This document shows positions 25,890-34,075 of a stretch of 64,000 nt of DNA, piece after piece. The notes beneath the pieces were generated by a model. The model saw nothing but the letters and a program-made list of their open reading frames with translations. It was not told the DNA's origin and did not search any database. A program made the position numbers and the translations under genes. The stretch comes from JAEUMG01 sp963805405 (lineage in GTDB: Bacteria > Pseudomonadota > Alphaproteobacteria > Rhizobiales > Aestuariivirgaceae), in assembly GCA_963805405.1 (NCBI GenBank), contig CAWDUC010000018.1:80542-144541 (forward strand), given 5' to 3'. Numbering within the stretch: the stretch's first letter is position 1; each line of letters begins with the position of its first letter.

Positions 25890-27261
25890 TCAGGGGATAG
25901 GGCGGAACGTTAGCGCGACTTCAAATCCATCGGCGCTGTCGCGCGCCGGCGAGTAGAGATCCATTCTCCCTCCCGATTGCCGCATGATCGTATCGACGAT
26001 CGATAATCCTAGTCCTGATCCTTCGCCGGTCGTATCGCCGCGAGAAAACCGCTCGCGAAGTTTGGGCATGTCCTCGGACGGTATGACCGGCCCGCGATTG
26101 ACGACCGATAGCGTCGCGCCAGCACCGATCGCGATCTGCACGGGTGCGCCTGCCGCTCCATGCGCCAATGCATTGTCGATCAGGTTGTGCAGGACTATAC
26201 CGAGCGCATCCTGATCGATTGCCACCTCGTGTTCTGCCCGTGGATCAATCGTGATCTGGATCGAGCCTGCATTATTGCGCAGATGGTATCGATACCCATC
26301 GGCGACGATACGGGCGACCTCCTGCGGGTTGCATTGCCCGGACATTCCAACGCCCGCCTCTGCGCGTGACAGTTGCAGCAATTTTTCGACGAGTTGCGAC
26401 AGCCGGTCGAGCAGCCCAAGGATGTTCACGGCGCGGGCTCCCTCGCGCCGCTCTTTCAGATCGTCGGCCAGCAACTGCGCCTGCGCCCGCGCTGCGGCCA
26501 GGGGCGTCCGCAATTCATGCGCGCTGTTGGCGGCGAAGGCCCGTTCCGACTGCAACAGGCGATCCAATCTCGCCATCAGCCTGTTGACGGCCTCGACGAT
26601 GGGTCGCAACTCGGCAGGGAGGCCGCCGGGCGGCAGCGGCGATAGGTTGGCCCCTCCACGATTTCAGAAGATCGTCCCTCAGTTTCTGCAAAGGCCGTGT
26701 GGCGTTGTGCAAGAGAAGCTTGACCGCCACGACCGAAGCCACGAACAAGGCTAAGAGGGGTAGAGCGAGCAACACCAAGATCTGGCGTACAGCGAGTGCA
26801 CGCCGTTCCTCCCGGTCCGCGACCTGCACCACCACCTGTCCGTTTCTGGAGGATTCGGTGTAGATGCGCAAACCATCTGCATTGCTGAATCCGCGCTCGA
26901 GGGCGGCTGCAAATCCCATGGCCGGCGCATCATGCGAGCGCAGCAGGACCCTGCCCTCAGCATCGCGTACCTGATAGACAAGGTGACCATCGCTATCGTC
27001 GATTTCCTCGCTGAGCGACTCTCCCGTATCGTCCTTGTCATGATCGCCGTCAGCAATTTCGTGAAGATCATGGACAGCAAGCGGAAGCAGGCGCTGCGCA
27101 GTCTCCTGGAGCGAACTGTCGAACACCTCGCCAATGCGGTGCTGAAGCAAGATCGCCGTGGTTACTGCGGACAGCAGCCAGAGACCGCCCAGCACCGCTC
27201 CAAGCGTGAAAACAAGGTGGCGCTCGAGGCTCCATGCTCGATCAGCGGGCGCGCTCATCAT
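25890..27261 (-). pseudogene. sensor histidine kinase gene with a one-base frameshift
   Basis: The gene overlaps the response regulator by an ATGA-type junction. Its first frame encodes two membrane segments flanking a periplasmic part (EEIDDSDGHLVYQVRDAEGRVLLRSHDAPAMGFAA), and the second supplies HAMP/dimerisation and catalytic domains: phosphoacceptor His in AANSAHELRTPLAAARAQ, N-box LHNLIDNALAHG, and G-box EGSGLGLSIVDTIMRQSGG. The frames meet near 26651-26661, in a GGAGGGG stretch. The 2CskN-like sensor resembles QseC/TctE kinases. An uninterrupted product would be about 457 residues. Defect or error is unresolved. Confidence 0.87.
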
Positions 27262-27917
27262 CCACCATAAAGTCGATATCCAAATCCGCGAACGGTCTCG
27301 ATGAATTCGGCGCCAAGCTTCTTGCGTAGGCGGCTGACATGCACTTCCACGGCATTGCTCTCGACTTCTTCGCCGAATTCATAAAGGGCGTCTTCGAGTT
27401 GCGGCTTCGGCACCACGGTGCCTGGCCGCTTGGCCAGGCGATCAACCAGCGCCCATTCGCGCGCGGTCAGTTGGATTTCGCGTCCGGACTTGCGGATGCG
27501 GCGTTGTGCACGTTCGATCTCATAGACCCCCAGGACAAGCGAAGGATTTGGGTCGCCCGCGGCGCGTCGCCCGATGGCGCCGATGCGCGCGACAAGCTCA
27601 TCGAGATCGAACGGCTTGACGAGATAATCATCCGCGCCTGCGTTCAAGCCTTCGATGCGATCATGCACCTGATCGCGTGCCGTCAATATAAGGACAGGCC
27701 GCGTGTCTCCGCGCTGGCGCATGGCGCGCAGCAGATCAAGCCCACGCCCATCCGGCAGATGAAGATCGAGGAGGACAACCTCATAGTCGACGCCGGCAAG
27801 AGCGGCATCCGCCTCATCGAGCCGTGTCACCCAATCGACGGCATGGCCATCCCGCGAGATGCGCTCGCGTACGGCATCTCCGAGCATCGGTTCGTCTTCG
27901 ATGAGAAGCAGTCTCAT
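27258..27917 (-). CDS. OmpR/PhoB-family response regulator
   Basis: A 219-residue regulator. The receiver domain has the acidic pocket (IEDEP), phosphoacceptor Asp in VLLDLHLPDG, Thr in LILTARD and Lys in YLVKPFD. The C-terminal winged-helix DNA-binding domain has LTAREWALVDRLAKRPG, the recognition helix EVHVSRLRKKLG and wing ETVRGFGYRL. It is the first gene of a pair with the sensor kinase and divergent from the PepSY/cytochrome b561 genes, its likely targets. Confidence 0.96.
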   Translation of the reverse strand: MRLLLIEDEPMLGDAVRERISRDGHAVDWVTRLDEADAALAGVDYEVVLLDLHLPDGRGLDLLRAMRQRGDTRPVLILTARDQVHDRIEGLNAGADDYLVKPFDLDELVARIGAIGRRAAGDPNPSLVLGVYEIERAQRRIRKSGREIQLTAREWALVDRLAKRPGTVVPKPQLEDALYEFGEEVESNAVEVHVSRLRKKLGAEFIETVRGFGYRLYGG

Positions 27918-27978
27918 GATTGTGGGGTTCGCATTCGACGATCAACCTTACAGCAAGCTGACGAATTCGACGATAGCT

Positions 27979-27995
27979 GGTCAGGAACCGGTCAG
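27979..27995. promoter_or_regulatory. direct repeat, candidate response-regulator site
   Basis: Two copies of GGTCAG with starts 11 bases apart (GGTCAG-N5-GGTCAG) in the divergent promoter region between the regulator gene (start 27917) and the PepSY gene (start 28047). An 11-base period fits tandem binding of OmpR-family dimers to one DNA face. Another direct repeat, ATTCGACGAT, flanks it at about 27935 and 27965. Confidence 0.45.
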
Positions 27996-28046
27996 CCCGG
28001 CGCTTCATAGGGAGCGTGTTAGACAACAACACCCGTGAGGTTGGAA

Positions 28047-28310
28047 ATGAAACTCGTATTTGCCGTCCTGCTCGCCACCCTGCTCTCGTCGGCCGCTTAC
28101 GCCGCTACCGATCGCTGCAACGTGGCGCAATCGGAATGGAAGCCAAAGGAAGCACTCAAGCTCGAACTCGAGAATCAAGGCTGGAAGATCAAGCGCATCA
28201 AGACCACGGACGGCTGCTACGAGGTCTATGGTTTCGACAACAAGGGAGCCAAGAAAGAGGCCTATTTCAATCCCAAGACTTTCGTATTCGTCGGCGACGA
28301 GGAAGACTGA
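28047..28310 (+). CDS. secreted PepSY-domain protein
   Basis: An 87-residue exported protein: signal peptide MKLVFAVLLATLLSSAAYA, then one PepSY domain with WKPKEALKLELENQGWKIKRIKTTDGCYEVYGFDNKGAKKEAYFNP. PepSY domains of this size are periplasmic and often sit beside two-component systems and cytochrome b561, as here. Two Cys (DRCNVAQ, DGCYEV) may form a disulfide. The start at 28047, not the upstream in-frame alternative, follows GAGGTTGGAA. Confidence 0.9.
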   Translation: MKLVFAVLLATLLSSAAYAATDRCNVAQSEWKPKEALKLELENQGWKIKRIKTTDGCYEVYGFDNKGAKKEAYFNPKTFVFVGDEED

Positions 28311-28311
28311 C

Positions 28312-28869
28312 ATGGCTCAGGTGCGGACTGTCCGGGTCTGGGATCCCGGAGTGCGCGCCTTCCACTGGGGCCTGGCGACGAGCATCCTCGCCGCCTGGCT
28401 CACTTCAGACGAGTGGAAGAGCGGTCATATCTGGGTGGGCTACATGGCGACCGCACTCGTGGCACTGCGGATTGTCTGGGGCTTTGCCGGCACTCCTTTC
28501 GCGAGATTTCGCTCTTTCCTGTGCTCGCCCGTGAGCGTCGCGCGATACATGGCGGCGATCGCATCCGGTCGCGAGAAGCGCTATCTCGGCCACAACCCGG
28601 CAGGGGGCGCGATGATCATGGCGCTCCTTGCAACGGTCATCATGCTCGGCCTCACCGGCTGGATGCAGACGCTCGATCGCTTCTGGGGCGATGAGTGGCT
28701 TGAGGACGTCCACGAATTCCTTGCGGATGGCTTGCTCATCCTCATCGCGGCGCATGTTGCGGGCGTCCTGCTGGCGAGCTGGCGACACCGGGAAAATCTT
28801 ATCCTGGGGATGATTACCGGCCGCAAGCGCGCGGCTGGGCCTGGTGATATCCGTCCGGTCGAGAGCTGA
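28312..28869 (+). CDS. cytochrome b561-type membrane protein
   Basis: A 185-residue integral membrane cytochrome b of the prokaryotic b561/Ni-hydrogenase type. It has about four membrane segments with heme-ligand candidates His in RAFHWGLATS, KSGHIWVGYMA, EDVHEFLADG and IAAHVAGVLL. It starts one base after the PepSY stop codon, so the two genes form one unit. The pair, divergent from a response regulator/kinase, suggests an electron-transfer role in redox or metal stress, regulated by that two-component system. Confidence 0.92.
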   Translation: MAQVRTVRVWDPGVRAFHWGLATSILAAWLTSDEWKSGHIWVGYMATALVALRIVWGFAGTPFARFRSFLCSPVSVARYMAAIASGREKRYLGHNPAGGAMIMALLATVIMLGLTGWMQTLDRFWGDEWLEDVHEFLADGLLILIAAHVAGVLLASWRHRENLILGMITGRKRAAGPGDIRPVES

Positions 28870-29008
28870 CCACCACCGCTGCGGCTCTCAGGATCGCCGG
28901 CTGTCATCAAACTGTTACACAGCCTCCATACGCGGCGGAGATTGTGCTCCCCAAGTCCGCCGGTTCAACGACCGAATCGACAATCCCACGCCCAGGCTCG
29001 ACGCCGCC

Positions 29009-29962
29009 GTGCCGGGCTTCATCGGCGCTTATCTGTTCGACGAAACCGGCAAGGCATCCCTTCTCCACGACGTCGATCTGGCCGAGGCATTTGCTCGGGG
29101 GAAGGGCTGGATCTGGCTGCATCTCAATCTTGCCGACCGGCGCTGCCCACGCTGGCTCGCGCAGGCGGCGCATATTGATCCGGCAGTTGCAGTCGATTTC
29201 AGCGAGCCTTCGCCGCGCCAGGTCATACTCAGCAGGGATAATGTACTTCTCGGCTTCCTTGCCGACTTTCGTCGCGAATTCGATACCGATCCTTCCGAAC
29301 CGGCCTCGCTGAGTTTTATCCTTGGTCATCGCTTTGCCATCACGGGCCGCAATCGGGCGGTACAGTCGGCCGAACAATTGCGCGGTCTCATCACCCGCGG
29401 CGCGACCTATGCAACGCCCAGCGATTTTCTCATCGCTCTCGTCTCGCAATTCGCCGACAAGCTCGACACAACCATGCATGAACTCCTTGATGAGATGGAA
29501 ATCATCGAGGACCACATTCTCGACGAACGTCACCGCGGCGAGCGTCGCCGCCTCATGCTATTGCGACGCAAGGCCGCAATGCTGCATCGGCATATGCGCG
29601 CCATGCGTCGCGCCTTGCTTCTCGCAGACCGCACCATTCCGGATTTTCCGGAAGGCTTTCACGGATTGACATCGAGGCTTCACAATCTCGATCAGGATTT
29701 CGAGATGCTCGAGGCGCGCGCCCGCTTCTTCCATGACGAGATCGACGCCAAGCTCACCGCTGAGACAAACCGCCAGCTCTATGCGCTCTCCGCACTGACT
29801 GCCGCCTTCCTGCCGCCGGCACTCGTCGCCGGCCTCTTCGGCATGAACTTTGCCTGGCTTCCCTGGCAGAACACCCCTTACGGTTTCCTAGTCGCGGTTG
29901 CGCTCTGCATCGTCTCGTCGCTGGCGGTGTTGATTGCCGTCAGGATAATCGGCCGGAACTGA
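29009..29962 (+). CDS. CorA/ZntB family metal transporter
   Basis: A 317-residue protein with a large cytosolic N-terminal domain (PGFIGAYLFDETGKAS, WIWLHLNLAD) and two C-terminal membrane helices. The family's GMN pore signature appears as FGMNFAWLPWQNTPYGF. Length (ZntB about 327) and N-terminus fit ZntB more than CorA, so zinc export is possible but unproven. The start is uncertain: the frame runs up to 28844 but overlaps the previous gene, and GTG at 29009 gives the best match. The ribosome binding site is weak. Confidence 0.85.
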   Translation: MPGFIGAYLFDETGKASLLHDVDLAEAFARGKGWIWLHLNLADRRCPRWLAQAAHIDPAVAVDFSEPSPRQVILSRDNVLLGFLADFRREFDTDPSEPASLSFILGHRFAITGRNRAVQSAEQLRGLITRGATYATPSDFLIALVSQFADKLDTTMHELLDEMEIIEDHILDERHRGERRRLMLLRRKAAMLHRHMRAMRRALLLADRTIPDFPEGFHGLTSRLHNLDQDFEMLEARARFFHDEIDAKLTAETNRQLYALSALTAAFLPPALVAGLFGMNFAWLPWQNTPYGFLVAVALCIVSSLAVLIAVRIIGRN

Positions 29963-29965
29963 TGG

Positions 29966-31378
29966 TCAGGCTGTAGCGAGCTTAGGCCGTTTCTTGTGCC
30001 AGTCGGTCGCCTGTTCATAGGCATGCGACGCCCTCAGCACCGTTACATCGTCGAACATGCGCCCGACGATATGCAAGCCGGCGGGCAATCCCGCCTTGGT
30101 GAAGCCGCAAGGCACGCTCGCCGCCGGCTGCTGTGTCAGGTTGAAGGGGTAGCTGTAAGGCGTCCAGTTCACCCACTTGCCGGTGCCATCGTCGATGGGC
30201 GACAGCTTTCCGACCTCAAAGGCCGGGATCGGCAAGGTCGGCGTCACAAGCAGATCATACTTCTCCATGAACTGCCGCATCTGTGAGCCGAGCAGTCCGC
30301 GCAAGCGTTGCGCTTCGAGGTAATCATCGATCGTCATCGACTTCGATTGCTCGACGACGTCATTGAGGCCCGGATCGAGCAATGAGCGCTTGGCCTTCGG
30401 CAATTTGTTGAGTAGCAAACGCGCGCCGGACCACCACAAAGTGCGGAAGATGGTCGGCCCCGGATCCGCGAAACCGGGATCGACGCGCTCGATCTTCGCA
30501 CCCAATGCTTCCAAGACGGAAACGGCCTCGTCGACAGCGGCGGCGATCTCGGGATCGACATCGACATAGCCAAGCGTCTGGCTATAGGCGATTTTGAGCC
30601 CCTTCACGCCCTTGCCGAGCTTCTTCACATAGTCGGTGCCGTCGGGTGGCAAAGCATACCAGTCGCGCGCATCGAACTGCGTGATGGCATTCATCATCAA
30701 TGCTGCATCCTCGACCGTGCGGGTCATCGGCCCGACATGCGCGACCGTCCCGAATGGCGACAAGGGATAGGCTGGCACTCGGCCGAAAGATGGCTTGTGG
30801 CCGAAGATTCCGGAGAAACCCGCGGGGATGCGGATCGAGCCACCGCCATCGGTGCCGAGCGTCAACGGCGCATAGCCGGCGGCGGCGCCTGCAGACGAAC
30901 CGCCCGATGAACCACCGGGTGTCTTCGTCACATCCCAGGGATTGCGCGTGATACCGGTAAGCGGCGAGTCGGTGACGCCCTTCCAGCCGAATTCCGGTGT
31001 CGTGGAGAGACCAAGGAACACCGCGCCGGCCTCGCGCAGGCGCGCCACCGACGGCGCATCCAAGTCCCAGTTCTGATCGCGATCGACGGTCTTCGACCCG
31101 CGCAAGGTGGGCCAGCCCTTCACCAGCAGCAGATCTTTGATCAACACCGGCATGCCATCGAGAGGCCCAATTGCGTCGCCCTTGGCCCAGCGCTTTTCGC
31201 TGGCCTTTGCCTGCTTCAGCGCCGATCCTTCGTCGACGAGGCACATGGCATTGAGCTTGGGTTCGAGCGTTGCGATTTGTTTGAGGCATGCCTTCGCAAC
31301 ATCGACAGGCGAAACCTTCTTCTTGCGATAGGCCTTGCCGAGTTGGGCTGCACTCAGCCAGTTGAGTTCATCTGCCAT
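29966..31378 (-). CDS. amidase signature family enzyme
   Basis: A 470-residue amidase of the Ser-cisSer-Lys class: Lys81 in GMPVLIKDLLL, cis-Ser in GGSSGGSSAGAAAGYAPLTLG (Ser157/158) and nucleophile Ser181 in TDGGGSIRIPAGFSGIFGHKPS. It starts MADELNWLSAAQLGKAYRKKKVSP, with no signal peptide. The family hydrolyses amide bonds in compounds from acetamide to peptides or indole-3-acetamide; the substrate is not identifiable. GatA itself is unlikely without GatB/C neighbours. It is a few bases from the convergent CorA/ZntB gene. Confidence 0.93.
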   Translation of the reverse strand: MADELNWLSAAQLGKAYRKKKVSPVDVAKACLKQIATLEPKLNAMCLVDEGSALKQAKASEKRWAKGDAIGPLDGMPVLIKDLLLVKGWPTLRGSKTVDRDQNWDLDAPSVARLREAGAVFLGLSTTPEFGWKGVTDSPLTGITRNPWDVTKTPGGSSGGSSAGAAAGYAPLTLGTDGGGSIRIPAGFSGIFGHKPSFGRVPAYPLSPFGTVAHVGPMTRTVEDAALMMNAITQFDARDWYALPPDGTDYVKKLGKGVKGLKIAYSQTLGYVDVDPEIAAAVDEAVSVLEALGAKIERVDPGFADPGPTIFRTLWWSGARLLLNKLPKAKRSLLDPGLNDVVEQSKSMTIDDYLEAQRLRGLLGSQMRQFMEKYDLLVTPTLPIPAFEVGKLSPIDDGTGKWVNWTPYSYPFNLTQQPAASVPCGFTKAGLPAGLHIVGRMFDDVTVLRASHAYEQATDWHKKRPKLATA

Positions 31379-31394
31379 TTTGTTCCCCGATACT

Positions 31395-33131
31395 TTATTT
31401 CGCCGCTTCGGCGACGTTGGACAGCCGCCTGTTCATTTCCGACCGCTCATTCGCAAGCCGGTCGATTTCGGCAATGAGGACCGGATTGCGCCGTACGAAA
31501 ATCTGGAAGTCGCGTGCGCTCATGACGAGCAACTGGCAATAATCGATCGCGGTGACATCTGCGGAACGCCGCGCCCCGGTGAGCAGGGCCATTTCGCCGA
31601 TGAACTCGCCCGGTCCGAGCTTGATCTTGTGATCATTGACCGACACTTCGACGCTGCCGGACGAAATGAAGTAGATGCCGTCGGCGCGATCGCCCTTGCG
31701 AATGATCCGCGTCCCCGGCGTGGCGCTGCGCGGCCGAAACAGCAGCAGGAATTCCTCGCGCTTGTCGGGCTCGATCGCCGCGAAGATCGGGAACCGGTCG
31801 AGGAGTTCTTTCTCCTCCAGTGCGCGCTGCTGCTGGCGGGCTTCGTTGCGCTTGCGCAAAACGTCGAGGCGCGATGTCAGTCTCTCGAGATTGTCCTGCC
31901 CATGCTCCTTCATCCAGTGCGGCAGTCTGAGCGAATGGGAGAAGCGCGAGCAGGCCCATTCCGCAATACCGAGGGCGCCGGGGTTGATCGTGATCGACAG
32001 CAAGGCGCCGGCAAGAATGAGATCGCTGACGTGCTTTTCGAACAATCCGAGCGACATCGCCAGCGCGGCAAGGATGAACGAGAATTCGCCGATCTGCGCC
32101 AGGCTCGCCGAGACTCGAACCGCCGTAGTAAAGGGGAACCGAAGCAGCAGCACGATGGCAAATGCCGCGAGCGACTTGCCGACGATGATCAAAACGACCG
32201 TCATCAGGACATGGATCGGCTCGCGCCACAGGATCGATGGATCGAACAGCATGCCGACGGAGACGAAAAACAGCACCGCGAAGGCATCCTGAAGCGGCAG
32301 CGAATCGGCCGCGGCGCGGTGGCTGAAGCGCGATTCGCTCAAGATGACGCCGGCGAAGAAGGCACCGAGCGCAAAGGAAACGCCGAAACCCATGGCTGAG
32401 CCGTAGGCGATGCCAAGTGCAAGCGCGAGCACCGCCAGCGTGAAGAGTTCGCGCGATCCCGTGCGAGCGACCTGGGTCAGGAACCATGGCACGACGCGCG
32501 GCCCGAGGAATACCGCAACCGCGATGAAGCCCCCCACCTTGGCGATGGTAAAGGCGAGCGTGAGGGCCAAATTGCCATTCGCTTGGCCGGCCGCCTGCTC
32601 CGGACCGAGCATCTCGGCAAGCGCCGGCAACAACACCAGCACGCCGACCATGGCAATATCCTCGACGATCAGCCAGCCGACCGCGATTCGGCCATAGGGC
32701 GTGTCGATCTCGTTACGGTGTTCGAGTGCGCGCAAGAGCACCACCGTACTCGCAACCGACAGGCAGATGCCGAAGACAAGGCTCGAACCGAAGCTCCATC
32801 CCCAAAGATGCCCAAGACCCGCGGCCATGAGGGTGGCGAGAATGATTTGCGCCAGTGCGCCCGGGACCGCCACCCACTGCACCGCGATGAGGTCGGAGAA
32901 CGAGAAATGCAATCCCACCCCGAACATGAGGAGAATCACGCCGATTTCGGCCAATTGGCCGGACATCTCCGGATCGGCGACGAAGCCGGCCGTATACGGC
33001 CCGATGAAGATCCCGGCGACCAGATAGCCGAGCAATGGCGGCAATCTCAGCCGATCGGCGAGGAGGCCGAAGGCGCAGGCAATCACGAAAGCCGCCGATA
33101 AGGTTGCTATGAGGGTGGGCTCGTGATGCAT
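31395..33131 (-). CDS. CPA2 cation:proton antiporter with cyclic-nucleotide-binding domain
   Basis: A 578-residue protein. The N-terminal ~400 residues form a Kef/NhaP-type monovalent cation:proton antiporter with about 12 membrane segments (starting FGLLADRLRLPPLLGYLVAGIFIGPYTAGF, with SVASTVVLLRALEHR, VEDIAMVGVLVLL and SLAQIGEFSFILAA). After a charged coiled linker (EARQQQRALEEKELLDRF), residues about 440-560 form a Crp/CNB-like domain with ISSGSVEV, LGPGEFIGEMALLTGARRSADVTA. Cyclic nucleotide or another effector may gate the antiporter. The ATG at 33131 is the plausible start. Confidence 0.9.
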   Translation of the reverse strand: MHHEPTLIATLSAAFVIACAFGLLADRLRLPPLLGYLVAGIFIGPYTAGFVADPEMSGQLAEIGVILLMFGVGLHFSFSDLIAVQWVAVPGALAQIILATLMAAGLGHLWGWSFGSSLVFGICLSVASTVVLLRALEHRNEIDTPYGRIAVGWLIVEDIAMVGVLVLLPALAEMLGPEQAAGQANGNLALTLAFTIAKVGGFIAVAVFLGPRVVPWFLTQVARTGSRELFTLAVLALALGIAYGSAMGFGVSFALGAFFAGVILSESRFSHRAAADSLPLQDAFAVLFFVSVGMLFDPSILWREPIHVLMTVVLIIVGKSLAAFAIVLLLRFPFTTAVRVSASLAQIGEFSFILAALAMSLGLFEKHVSDLILAGALLSITINPGALGIAEWACSRFSHSLRLPHWMKEHGQDNLERLTSRLDVLRKRNEARQQQRALEEKELLDRFPIFAAIEPDKREEFLLLFRPRSATPGTRIIRKGDRADGIYFISSGSVEVSVNDHKIKLGPGEFIGEMALLTGARRSADVTAIDYCQLLVMSARDFQIFVRRNPVLIAEIDRLANERSEMNRRLSNVAEAAK

Positions 33132-33310
33132 GCGAGAGTGATTTCCGTTCCGGGAGCCGTTTTGTCGCAACTCTATGGGCTGCGGTCGCTGGCGTGAATA
33201 GGCTGGCACCAAAATCAGGAAAATGAGTGTCTGGAAAGGCGCGTAACCCCGCCTTCCAGGCCGCCTGGCGACCTTCTGGCACCTCCTAGCGACCGCCAAA
33301 CATTACCGGA

Positions 33311-33340
33311 AGCTAAACGGATTATGAACAGGCCATTCAG
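33311..33340 (+). promoter_or_regulatory. upstream motif copy 1
   Basis: Contains TAAACG then ATGAACAGGCCATTCAG, with a TGAA ... TTCA dyad inside. The same layout recurs at 33622-33650. It sits about 70 bases upstream of the first stem-loop of the candidate small RNA at 33412. It is probably a promoter or operator element; the specific factor is unknown. Confidence 0.4.
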
Positions 33341-33374
33341 GGAAGGTTCGGCACGGCGGATGTAATTTGCTCCC

Positions 33375-33605
33375 AACATGACAACTGGAGACGACGCCAG
33401 ACACTGAATTGAGGCTTCCACCCCTGCAGGAAGCCTAGCAAATCCGGGAAGCGGCTGATTTCGCTCTGATCATCCCGCCCCCTCTCGCAGACGAGACGGA
33501 CGCTTCCCGGACCTTCTTTTCTTCTTCTCGTTCCCGCGAGTGACCTCCCCCCGATCCCCTCAAGGTCACTCAAACTCCAAGGGCCCCCCACCGGGGCCCT
33601 TTTTC
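33375..33605 (+). ncRNA. candidate structured small RNA
   Basis: A non-coding stretch with a series of stem-loops ending in an intrinsic terminator. Stem 1: 33412-33419/33429-33436 (AGGCTTCC/GGAAGCCT). Stem 2: 33443-33453/33501-33511, 11 bp, with a nested TCTCG/CGAGA hairpin at 33483-33496. Stem 3: 33538-33546/33563-33571 (GAGTGACCT/AGGTCACTC). Stem 4 is the terminator. Loops are C-rich (CCUCCCCCC in stem 3, CCCC in stem 1), able to pair with Shine-Dalgarno sequences as in known anti-SD small RNAs of this class. A 9-codon frame at 33378 is too short to explain the structure. The 5' end is uncertain. Confidence 0.5.
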
Positions 33606-33607
33606 TT
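33579..33607 (+). terminator. intrinsic terminator of candidate small RNA
   Basis: An 8-bp stem (AGGGCCCC / GGGGCCCT, 5-base loop) at 33580-33600 followed by TTTTT and a further TTT. Clear rho-independent form on the plus strand. The only thing it can terminate is the stem-rich stretch upstream, since no plus-strand coding gene lies before it. Confidence 0.8.
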
Positions 33608-33621
33608 TCAAGACTTCGCCA

Positions 33622-33650
33622 CTTAAACGCCGGATGAACGGCCCATTCAG
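33622..33650 (+). promoter_or_regulatory. upstream motif copy 2
   Basis: Contains TTAAACG then ATGAACGGCCCATTCAG, nearly identical to the copy at 33311-33340. It lies about 77 bases upstream of the small secreted-protein gene starting at 33727. The shared element suggests common control of the two transcription units. Confidence 0.4.
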
Positions 33651-33726
33651 CACTTATTAGCAGCCTATCGTGCAGTGTGTGGGGAACGTCGAAACAAAAA
33701 AACTTCCACAGGGACTGCGTAATCAA

Positions 33727-33927
33727 ATGTTCACCAAGATCGCAACGCTTACGCTCGCGGTCGCTTTCCTGAGTGCCGGCGCGTTTGCCGGTGCCCGTGA
33801 CCTGAGCGTCGGGTCGTCCATTCTCAAGACCTTCAATTCGACCGTCGTATCCAAGAACCAAAGCTGGCCTGTACGGGGTCAGCTCACAGTCGAGACTTGC
33901 AAGCTCAACGCCTGCTTCGACATCTGA
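33727..33927 (+). CDS. small secreted protein, 66 aa
   Basis: A short exported protein: signal peptide MFTKIATLTLAVAFLSAGAFA, then a mature part of about 45 residues (ARDLSVGSSILKTFNSTVV ... QLTVETCKLNACFDI) with two Cys five residues apart near the end, which may pair. I place the start at 33727, not at the upstream 33670, because it gives a clean signal peptide. AGGGA lies some distance upstream. Function unknown. Confidence 0.7.
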   Translation: MFTKIATLTLAVAFLSAGAFAGARDLSVGSSILKTFNSTVVSKNQSWPVRGQLTVETCKLNACFDI

Positions 33928-34075
33928 CGTTCTGCTCATCCCCGACCTTACGTCGGAGCCCTTGCGGGTTGCGGCAAGAACTTTTGCACGCCCGTAAAAC
34001 TGCCGGTCAGAATCGCTTGGCTTCATCGGGGCCAATCGTGTAGGGAACCCGAAATCCGCGAGTACCCTGCCGCAA

